In this document: piece by piece, positions 27,001 to 38,929 of the stretch
Layout of the letters: the number at the start of each line of letters is the position of its first letter
Numbering within the stretch: the first letter of the stretch is position 1
Assembly: GCA_963457665.1 (NCBI GenBank)
Contig: OY735219.1
Coordinates: 44,474,604 to 44,538,603, forward strand
Direction: 5' to 3'
DNA from: Thysanoteuthis rhombus
Lineage: Eukaryota; Mollusca; Cephalopoda; Oegopsida; Thysanoteuthidae
Length of the DNA: 64,000 bases
Made by a program: the position numbers and the translations under genes
Notes under the pieces: generated by a model
Told to the model about the DNA's origin: nothing
Seen by the model: the letters and a program-made list of their open reading frames with translations, nothing else
The model's database searches: none

Positions 27001-30000
27001 AAAGGACGGTGTCGTCAGGGAGCTTAGGTATTAGTCGTCTATTCTGATTCTTCTATTTGTCCAATCTAGGTTTCGGAAGATCATCTCTAGGTAGGCTGTG
27101 GAGAGTTTGGTGGGCTGGTGTCACCTTATCTTATCCCTTTTCCGAACTGAAAGGGCCCAAAGTCTTTCTGTTGCCTGATAAGGAAGCTGCAGTGTCAGTA
27201 GATATCTTGGAAGACTCCGGGGCCTATGTCTTGTTGTATAATACCATCAGTGACCGAATAGATTTCGACAGAAGTTAAAGGCATTCTTGCAGTCAACAAC
27301 TGCTAAAGCGAGTTGCGTTTAATATAGTGCTGCTCTCTCCTTTAGTTGATTTACCGAATGGAGGTAATCAATGGTCGAGCAGCTTCAGCAAAAATCAATC
27401 TAGTTCCATGGTTTGTTTTCATTCAGCGTTTTGGTAATTCGGTCGGTGACCACTTTGGTAAAGAGTTTGTAGATTCAATCTTTTGGGTTCTCTTTCTATG
27501 TGACAGCATTTTGATTAAAGTGTCCCAATCTTCTTAGACTTTCCTCGGAGGCGTGTTAAATTGATGGGCTAGTTTCCTAATGGTAACTTTACCAGCTATT
27601 TAGGGTAGGTCGATGATGACGTTATCTGGTGCAAGTGCTTTTTCCTTGGGGGGGGGGTGCTGTTTGATGGTATGCTTCACCTCCCACGGAATAATTTCTG
27701 GGAACTCTTCGAACTAGCTATACGTAACTTGTATATGATATTCATCATTCTATGCCCTTATTTTTTAGGCCTCCATTTCCTTCGAGCACACTAATTATTA
27801 GCTACGATATTTACACACGATACATTCTAATAATTCCATATTTTGATTCAGCAAGGCTGAATAAGCTTACTATATACAAGCTGAAATACACGCTCTACGG
27901 ATGGGTTTCCCGCTAAATCCAGTGGGAGGCCTAAATAGAGTCTTCGGTACTAATCAGAACAAAGCTGTCATCTTTTAGCACATCCTGTTTTGTCTCTAAT
28001 ATACTGTGCTGTCTTGTAATCTCTCCACATGATGTTAAGCATAGCCTTTTTATGTGCATGTTGCATGGGATCTTTTTATTCTTGAATATCGAGCTTGTTC
28101 TACTGAGAGCTTGTCATCCTTCGGTGATACTACATACGGTTTCTTCTTCGTTTGGAGGTATCAAGATTCATCGTCCAAGATGTAATAGCCTTAGCTCTCC
28201 TTTTTCGATTCTTATAGTTGTGTCTTTGTCCTCACAATATTTGTTGCTCATGACATTGGTTTTACTGGAGTTAATCAAACATTCCCAGGTGCGCACACAG
28301 ATCCATGCACAAACACGATAATCATCAGCCGAAAAAAATATTTCAAAATAGTAGACATGAAGGGATAAAACACATTGCGGGAATGAAAAACATTGGAATA
28401 TATTCAACCTTAAGATTCTTCGTTAGAATCTATAAATCAGAATGACTCATGCTCCTTATATCAAAGGTTGAAAAGTGAATTAAGTTTTTATATATTTCTA
28501 AAGTGCCGTTCATTTTCATTTTGAAACATGTTTCTTTCTGCACAACCCAACGCACACCTTGTCTTTTTTTGGTCAACCCACTAAGGTATACAGAAAAGCA
28601 GCTGATTTTTTCTTTTTGATTTTTTATTAATGAATTCAGCAAAGCAGTAGGCTTGGTGGGTCAAAATTGATTTTTTTTCATTACGCGTACGCAGTACCCT
28701 TAGTTTCTAATTCTCAAGATATTGGTATAGAAGCCTTCAAATTCGATTTAAATTATGAAACACAAGCGTAAAAATCTTGGTAAAATTAATGCTAAAATGT
28801 CACTTTTGTTTGAATTCTAAAAAACAAACTGGCGACTCATTTTTGTCAAATAAAAAATTTTTTTTTCTATTCTTTTCTATTGTCCATTTTTCTCATTTAA
28901 TTTGATGGTTCTTCTTGATTAATCTGTAAAATACCAGTCATAAAGTCACAGAATTAAAAGTCACAGACCAAAATTCATAGAAAAAATGTTGTGTTTTTTT
29001 TTTAAGTAAAAAAGTAAAATTTCAATTTAAAACGCTTTGATTTAATTAATCATTTAAGTTTTTTGTGATTTATTTTTTATTGGTGGCAATTCACTACGTC
29101 TAAACCTAGATTGTCTAAACCCAGAATATATAAAGCATTTTGGGTTTATACATTCTGGGTTTATACATTCTGGGTTTATACATTCTGATGTATAAACCCA
29201 GAATGTCTAAACCCAAAATGTCTAAACCCAGATTGTCGTTTAGAAGTCGACCGAAATGTAGTAGGTGAGAAGTCAGCTCTAAGTCACTTATAAGTGACTG
29301 ATGCACTCAATCTAATTTCGAAAGGTTAAATCTAACGAATTTAATACTAAGATCCACAGTGGGATAATTTGAATATATATTGGAGGGGGGGGGGTAGTTC
29401 GAAATTTACGTGAGAAGAGCGAAAAGTATTCATCGGCTCAAAACTGAGTTGTGTTAAGACTGAATTGATTTGTTCTGAAAATCTTCGGATGTATTCAAAT
29501 GTTGTTCGCTTAATCCTTGTTTGAGTTCAGCAATTCCAGGACTTGCAATAACAGTATTGAAGTGCAAAAGTCGCTAACAAAGAAGAGAAACGCTGATGTT
29601 GATGGTCTTGAGGGAATCATGAATCTACCACAACTATCATCACAGACAACTGCCCTGGAAAAGCAGACTTTTCTGCCTGAGAACGAACTTTAAGACAGAA
29701 ACTCAAACCTCTGGATTGCTCTGAAAATGGCTATAACTCTCCTAATTACATCTGGATCTTTAAAGTATTTCAGAATCTCAACTTTGATCACAGGGAAAGG
29801 CATCCAGAAACTATCATGTGATTGTGTAACTAACAATTTGGCATTCAGGAAATAAAGACGTATGCCTTGGGAATCTATTTCCAGAGAATAAAAGTTTTCC
29901 TCTTCTCTCTTCTAAACATCTGTGTGTGGTGTTCATTCCTGTTAAACTCCTCTGATGTAAAGCTTTCTTGAAGCAGAGGCAGTGGTTTGTTTGGGATAAA

Positions 30001-33000
30001 GAGAAGAACTGGCTGAATAATATAAACAGTGATAACAACCACGACTGAACAAACAAAAAAGAAAAAAGAAAGCATCTCAATCAGATACAGGAACTGCATC
30101 AACAGCTGGCAGCAGGTCGTTTCCTTATTATAGAGGTCTATTGATTCTTATTGTATATAGCTGTAAATTTGAAAAAAAGGAAAGAAAATCCACCCAGAAC
30201 ATGAATGCCCATCCCCGCTTCCCAACAGAAATGATCGTATTGATAAATATTTAGGGACAGCTATGGAAAAAACAAAATCCTCAGACGATCCAAGTTGGGT
30301 TGAAAGACATGGAGAAGTAACGAATGGAAAATCACTCCTCCTTCAACCCGAAACCCTAGTCTGACATAGATAAGTACTATTTGATCTTGATTTTATTTTC
30401 AAAAGATTTTGAATTTTACTATATTTTGCTACATTTATCTCTGTGGATAACGATCTCTTTCAGTCTCCGTCTTCCCCCTCTTTCTTTCTCTCTTACCCAT
30501 CTAAAGAGATCAGAAAGACTGAAGCTTAAATTTCTTTAAATGCAACCTCTGAAGTTTAACTAAGTTAAAAAAGTTTAAAAAATAAGGTAGAGGTGAGATT
30601 GAACATAAACTAACTTTCGAAGTACACATACTATACACTTATAGAACTAATAAGGAAATCACTCACATTACTTGCCTTGAGAGGGGGTTATGTGCTCAAA
30701 AAGCGACTACCGAAATACTTCTCCAAGGAAATACCTGTTCCTGTTGGATCGTCGGTCCAACAGCGGCCACCCCAAACAAAACCCAAAAACCATCATCAAA
30801 AGAACAACGTTATACATTGGCACCTACAACGTCATCACACACTCAACTGACATGCACCAAACCGATCTAGGAAGTGAAATCAAAAACATCCCATGGGACA
30901 TCATTGGCATCAGCGAGATGATAATACCTGGGGGAGAACTAATTGAACTAAAGAGAAAACATCTTCTTTACAAATACGGAAAAGAGAAAGTAGAACAGAG
31001 TAGAGTCGACTTTCTCATCAATAAAGACCTCAAAGACAACATAGCAGGTTTCAAAGTCATCTAGGAACGAATGACCAGCGTCATCATACAACTTTCTAAG
31101 AGGCACAAACTGAATATTATCCAAGTCTACACTCCCACTTCGCAAAAAAGTACAAACGAGATAGAAGATTTTGAAAACTTCGTAAAGGCTATCGGGTTCA
31201 AAATCATAAACACCTTCTTCAAGAAGGAACCCAATAGGAAATGAACTTGGAAAAGCTCCAAGCACGAAACGAACAACGAAATAGACTATATCCTAATGGA
31301 CAAAAGCGACATCGTTGAGGACATTCTAGTCCTGAATCAAGTCCACGTAGGAAGCGACCACAGAATGGTGAGATGTAAAATGCAAGTAAATACTAATAAA
31401 GAACGCAGAAAAATATTTTACGCCAAAATGCAACCTCTAAACACACCAAAAGATCCTTCAAGATCGAACTGAAAAACAGATCTGAAATTCTTACTGAACA
31501 AGAAAACGACACCAACATCAATTAACTAAACAACAAAATGACAGCCTCTATGATAGAAGTCGCCACTTCATTTGAACCAACGAGCACACAAACCATCAAT
31601 AAAATCTCAGATAAAACCTAGAATCTCATGGAAAAAAAATGCAGAAACCTCAAGCCACCGAGAAGAACAAGAGAGGAAGTTGAAGTGACCGTACTGAATA
31701 AAACAATCAAGAAGAAACGAAGGCAGAAGAAGATAAATGACAGCAGTTATCGGATCGACTCTCGAAAAAGGTCGGGACTTCAAAACTATAAACAAAGCCC
31801 TTAGTTCATGACGGAAGCAAATAACCAGCACAAATAACTCAAGGAAAATGGATAACTAACAACAAAGAATTTTTACCGAAAACTCTATTCATCCCAACAA
31901 GGACTACAAAACAATCTACAGGTTACGCAAGACGCAAGCAATCAATTCATATTCCCAGATTAAACCTGTGGGAGGCGAAACAAGCCATCAAACAAACAAA
32001 CAAACAAACAAATGAAAAGCCCCTGAACCAGACAACATCACCATCAACATTCTCAGAAAAGCAGGTGAGATCATCACTAGAAGACGGGCTGTCCCTTTCA
32101 ACTTGTACCTAAAACGAAGTAAAGTCCCAAATGATTGGAACACTGCGATCATAATGCTTTTTATATAAAAAAAAAAGAAACCAAAAATACCTCAGCAACT
32201 GCAGACCTATCAGCCTACTCAACTGTATATACAAACTTTTCACAAAAATCATCACCAACCGAATCACAAAAACACTAGATGAAAATCAACCACGGGAACA
32301 AGCTGGCTTTAAGAGAAGCTACTCCACCATGGACCACCTGCATTCGGTAAATAAGCTGAAAGAAAAAGTAGCAGAATGCAAACTGCCTCTCGCATTTATC
32401 AACTTCAAAAATGCCTTCAACTCAGTGGAAATCCCTAACGTCATGGAGGCCATCACTCGACAAGAGTGCTGCAATATCTACAAGGTGTAGACCCGGTATA
32501 TGTTGAAGTACTGTAACATATACACGGTCAAAGCAGCTCCTTTATCAGGCTACATAGAGACTCGGAGCCCTTTCAGCTCCAAAAGGGGTTGAGACAAGGT
32601 GATACCATTTCACTCAAACTCTTCACAGCCTGCCTTCAGATGATCTTCAGAAGATTAGACTGGGAGAATAAAGAAATCGACGGAGGATAACTGAACAACC
32701 TCAGATTTGCAGACGATATTGCCCTTTTGCAGAGAAACTACGTAACTGCCAACCAATGCTAGATGAACTAAATGAAGAGAGCAAGAAAGTCGGCCTACAC
32801 GTGAACTTTAGTATGACGAAGATCATCTGCAACAATCTCGTCCGAAATAAGAATGCTAAGATCAAAATCGAGGACACAAAACTAGAGAAAATAGACCACT
32901 ACATCTACCTAGGACACTGAATCTCCATGAGACCCTCAAAAGAAGGATAAATCAAGCGAACAATCACCCTAGGATGACAAACCTTTGGTAGAGCAAATTC

Positions 33001-33497
33001 GAACTTCAAAAACAAATATTTAGGATGGCAAGCCTTTGGCAGAGCTAGCTCAACCTTCAAAAATAAGAAGATCTCAATTATCCTAAAAAGACAGGTATAC
33101 AATCAATGCAACCTCCCAATAGTTACTTATGGAGCTGAAACATGGAACCTAACCAAGAGACAGACCTGCGAATTGAGAATCATACAACGTGAAAGAATCA
33201 TGATCAACCTCACGTGGAGAGATCACAAGACAGCACAATACACCTGGGAGAAGACATCATCGAATCCATTAGAAAAAAAGTAAATGGCGATTGGCTGGCC
33301 ATGTTGCAAGAATGATAGACAACCGATGGACATCACGACTCACGACATGGATCCCTAGGGATCACATGTGCAACAAAGCCTGGCAGAGTACTAGATGAAG
33401 AGACGAGCAAGACAAATACAGGCTCCGCAACGCCCACGATAGAGAAGTGTGGCGAGTCCTGGGGAAAGCTTATGTCCAATGACAGACGTTAAGAGAC

Positions 33498-33552
<55 letters not shown>

Positions 33553-36500
33553 ATGTTTACATCTGTTATGTTCCATTATGATATGTATCACTATGCAACT
33601 TTTTCATTGGCCCTTATCATTACCCTAGTCAAAAGCTAAAGCTTCAATTTTTGGGGTCACCTGCACTTTATCGAACGGTTTAATGAATTACAGATCTGAG
33701 GATGAGACTTGAATATCTCTGTCTTTGCAGAGTCTATGTATATTTATATCATTGTATATTTATTTATACATTATTTGGTTTAATTTATTGAATCATTTGA
33801 TTGTCTTTGCAAAGATTGTAAAATGTATTTCTCCGGTTCAAAGATTGCATTTGTGCTTTTTTCTTTTTAGAGGGAGAGGTGCAAAGCAATTATGCTAAGG
33901 GCACCCAAATAGCAAGCAGTGTCCGATTGCAAAGAGTGCACGCTTTCTTTCAACACGACAGCCATGTATTAAGAAATGAATTTATATGATCCGACATAAT
34001 GATTATAATTATATTAGATAGAAATTCTTATTTAAACTGATCTCCTATCATCACACGGTTAATGTATCACTTGGCCGAAATGAATTACAACATAAACAAT
34101 CAAATGGGGCTGCTACAGGAATCAAACCTGTGACAGATAAGGTAGCTGCTTATCATTGAGCTATTCATTAATTATTCTCTTCAAGCTTAACTGTGGATTT
34201 ATCCAGTCTTTTTACTCCCAAATGATTCAACCCACGATTAGAGGATATCTGTCGAAAGGAAATTAGTTAGCTTTCTATGTTAACTTTTGTGGATGAACCT
34301 TTTTTGAATTCTGGTATACTTTCATTTGAAATATCAGAAATCCAAGCTGGACATATACATTTAAGAGCGACTTCTTCGATTTCTATTACAACTGTGAATA
34401 TTTTCATCTAATTTTCTGTAGTGCTATTCTGACGTCTGTAATGAAGAACTGCCAATAACGTTGTTATTTTTCCCCTGTTGACATGAAGAGGTTTCAGTTT
34501 TGAACTCCAATGCTCAGTATTTTTCCATTTTAGCTCAAATGTATTTTGCAAATATTTCACATGGGTTTAATTATTTGTTTAAATCAATCCCTGAATGGGT
34601 TTTGGTCGGTTTCTCAATAACTTACCAATAATGAAGCTGTGTGTCTCTCCATATTCTATGCTATATGTTCCACTTGGCACTCATGGATGTTGCTATTATT
34701 ATTAGGAATAGAAGTTGTTGTAAAACTAGAAAAACGGTCATTGCAATAACAAAGTAAAACCTTTACATGCACCACAATCATTTGCAAAATCATTATCGTG
34801 ATAATTGAAATTATCGCCAGAACTATTATCACAAAGATTATTGCCATCATGGCTAGCCTTCCTAAACTAGATTCTCTTTTATGAACCCCACTTCACCTGT
34901 TTTTGTCCAATATTCCATTAACAGAAGGATGAGTTAAGAATCTCATCCTCTGTTTAGAAGCAGAACATGGACGACATCCGGTCAGGATGATAGAAAGGAC
35001 CCGGCAAAACAATAATGGAGATTGGCTGGGGCTTAGATTTGACTTGGGTAGGAATAGACAGGAAACGTGGGCATGTGAGATAAAGAGGAGAAAGAGAAGG
35101 AAAGAAAGACATGGTGAGAGAGAGGAGAGAGTGAGGTTGAGAAAGGAGAGAGAGGAAGTGGAGTGACAGATAGATAGAAAGGTCAAATGTGAAATAGATG
35201 TGCGTGTAAAGTTTTTTTTCTTTGAGAAACATAAAAGAGATTTTTTCTGTATGACTCATGCCTGACGCCAACGAATAGATACAAACAATAAATGGATTTG
35301 ATTTATACAAAAGTATCAAAATATAATCGTAATATAGCATGTCCTTACCTAATTTTACTATCAACCATATCCTATTTGAAATACCCACTACGCAACAAAA
35401 GTATACTCCGCTTAAATACGTTAACTAAAATCTATGGATGAATGACACTAGACTGTCAGAAACAATACTCAAATTACATCTTCTTTGAAAAAATACTATC
35501 TCAATTCCTGGCTCCAGTTCCAGTCTCCTTCAATGTCTACGCATAAGTTATGTACTATATTATTAAAACAACTGGTACATCCATTTACTATAAAGAATTT
35601 TTACGGGGGGGGGGGCTTTAAATCGTATTTCTTTGACGCATCATTGCATTGAGAGTTTCGATGTTAACTGCAATAATAAACATTTTATAACGATAGCAGT
35701 AATTTCTCCAGCCGTGCTGATGATAATAACCATGACAAGATTGCGGTTGGTAAACTGGTCTCTCAGATCATTACTATTGTCATGAGTTCAATCCTCACAC
35801 GGAGCCCCACACTTAGGGTATTGCGCTGTCATAAGATGAGCTTTTTGAATAACAATAAATGAGGGCATTTACAAATAACATTCGAAGAGTTTTTTTTCTG
35901 ACAATTGAACTCCTTCTTGTTTGTGTTGTTAACAGAACGTTACAGCCGATTTATTCTACGGCCTTCTCCAGGTGTACTATCCAATTGTGATGATGGTAGA
36001 CAGAATAATCCAATTGCTGTCAAACTAAAATGTGCGATTCAGGTAATGTCGATTTTTTTTTCATCTTTAGGTCTGGATTTCCTTACTTTGTCCCTGTTGA
36101 GTAGCGAAAACCATAGTTAAACTGTGCGCTTGACTTATTCTCTCAGTCGACATGTTGAGCTGTCTACTTGATATTTCTCTGTTTCCAAATCAAAATCGAG
36201 GACACAGAACTCGAGGAAGTAGACCACTACATCTACCTAGGACAACGAATCTCCATGAGACCCTCAAAAGAAGAAGAAATCAAAAGAAGAATCACACTAG
36301 GATGGCAAGCCTTTGGCAGAGCTAGCTCAACCTTCAAAAATAAGAAGATCCCATTAATCCTAAGGAGAAGGGTGTATAACCAATGCATCTTCCCAATAGT
36401 CACTTATGAAGCTGAAACATGGAACCTAACCGAGAGACAGACCTGTAAATTGAGAACCATGCAACGTGCACATGAAAGAATAATGCTGGGCCTCACATGG

Positions 36501-36800
36501 AGAGACCACAAGACAGCACAGTACATCCGAGAAAAGACAAGAGTTAGGGACATCATAGAATCCATTAAAAATTTCAAATGGCGGTGGGCCAGCCATGTTG
36601 CAAGAATGGCAGACAACCGATGGACATCACGACTCACGACATGGATCCCCCGAGAACACATGCGCAACCGAGGCCGGCAAAATGTTAGATGGAGAGACAA
36701 GCTAGACAAGTTCAGGAAGTACTGGCTCCGTGACGCCCATGATGGAGAAGTGTGGCAAATCCTGGGGAAGGTCTATGTCCAACGACGGACGCTAAAAGAC

Positions 36801-36858
<58 letters not shown>

Positions 36859-38852
36859 GATTCGCCTTTCCCTCTCCGAATATGGTCATAGCCCAGATCT
36901 TCTCTCTCTCTCTCTCTTTCGATTATGGCTTTTTTATGGTCGTTGAGTTGAACTGAGAGGTCTGTCATTTCATCAGTCTTTTTTTCATTTACACGGAATG
37001 ATATAAATAAAATCGTTGGTCAGGTTTCTCCCTCAAATTTCAAAGAATGTTCAAACTATTAAGAGTGACCCGTCCATAGTAGGTCATACAGTGTTTTTGT
37101 ATCTTCTCTGTTATGGCTTTAACATGGGGGGGGGGGGTTGATGATTGGGACGAAGGAGAAGTCTGTAGGAACTTCAGATGCCCTCTTACCCCTTCCTCTC
37201 TGAAATAGCCGTTACTTCTGAGTGTGTTGGATAATTCATTTTACCTCTTCTTTCTGTGTGTTATGGTCACTGTTGATATCAGAGGCTTTTCTCTTGGGAT
37301 ATTTCCGAGTATAAATCGAATCATAAAACATACGCATGGAATTTAGAGGAAACAGACTCAGAATGAAAGAGAGAGAGAAAGAGAGAGAGAGAGGGGGGCA
37401 GTGGTGGTGGTGGTAGGGGGGTACGTGAGATGAGAAAGAGTTAGGAAAGTTTATGCTGACCAGTGACAAGAAAAGTTTCTCGTTCATCGGAAACGACAAA
37501 GTTGTCTTCATGATATGCTTGTGTTTTTCACCCCTATATTGAGCATAAAATACTTGAATTTGTTTCAAGTTTTGAAAAAATATAAATTTTCCTGGCCCTC
37601 GCTCACTCTGCGTTAAAAATGGTTCACAAATAAAAAGAAATAAGAGAATTAGTGAGGGAAAAACGGAATGTTGGTTAGCCAGTATTACCCGCGGCAACCA
37701 TGATAAATACTAAATATCAACAAATAACTAGATAAATAAAAGATTATTAATGTGAAAATTATATAAATGAATTAAGTAGACGTAGAGAGTAATAAGTGGC
37801 CAAATGAAAATTTTCTTTTCCCTCTTATGCATCCGTAGTCAATTTCAACAAAGGTCTAATCTAAGAGTGTTTCGTGTCAGTTTTTTAGATGCAGATAAGG
37901 GGTTAAAGCCGGAAATCCTATTAAATATTTTTGTGCTCCCCTCCACCATTTCTTCTTTTTTTAAAAAAGTTTTCACTGTTTAAGTTTTATGTTCAAACAG
38001 ATATGATTGAGTTTGGCTATAAGCAAATCATTCGCTACCACATGCAAAATGCATGTTCAAGTATGAAACCAACAGTCCTTGCTTCGATGCACTCATCAAA
38101 TCCTCCAGAATGGAAATCTGTTGTAAAATCTAATAAACAAACTAAACGTTTTATAGACTCCTAAAAGGTTGCACCCAACGGGATGATTACTTGTGTTTAT
38201 GGGTAACTTGATCCCAGGAAGAACATAGGATAGGTGGTGCTTGACCCCTGGTGATTCCGAGGGTCAATTTATGATCAGGTCACTTTTGGCATTTTTAAAT
38301 TTTGGGGAGAGAGCTGCACCCTACGGGCGGAAAATTTGTGAACAAAAGGTAACTTGGCTCCATAACCAACATAGAGGTCAGGGGTTAGTGGGCTGATCAC
38401 AGAGGTCCCTACGGGTAAATTTTAGGTAAAACTACTTTTACCGTCCTAATTTGTTAGTTCCTATTTGAACATTCTATATTTCTCTGGAAAAATCATTGAC
38501 AGCTGCAATGATCCAGTGGACCAAGTTCAGTCTAAAACTGGTAATTGAATGTGCTTTCAATTTATTAGACCTTCAAACATTCCAAAAATTTGTCAGTTGT
38601 GAGACAATATCTTTCAAGTCTTAGTGGATGTTCTATTTACAATGTAACTATAATGCTAAACCCTTACTTGTAATTTTTAAGGTCTTAGGAATGGCTACGC
38701 AGGCTTACCGAGGGTGTGAGCAAGCCTGTGCAGGTCTACCCCAGAGTGTGTGCTGGCTCGAAATCGCTATAGAATATCATCTGCTTCCCATTATTGTTAG
38801 ATTTGGCTCTTTATTTTTCTTCTCTGGCAACACCGGGTGCCCCCGCCATATA

Positions 38853-38929
<77 letters not shown>

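Noticed and set aside
34118..34163. Functional tRNA gene (also considered at 20929-20975, 35748-35794, 42486-42528 and 56119-56179)
   Set aside because: A and B boxes are present but the acceptor stem does not close, and body sequences shared with other copies follow. They are SINE heads.
34656..34850. Hydrophobic minus-strand frame as an alternative anchor exon
   Set aside because: It lies downstream of exon a, so it cannot encode the N-terminal anchor of the same transcript. The Ile-rich run follows from ATT/ATC-rich sequence.
37236..37697. 153-residue minus-strand frame
   Set aside because: Crosses a (GA)n/(GTG)n-rich stretch and has no motif or splice support.
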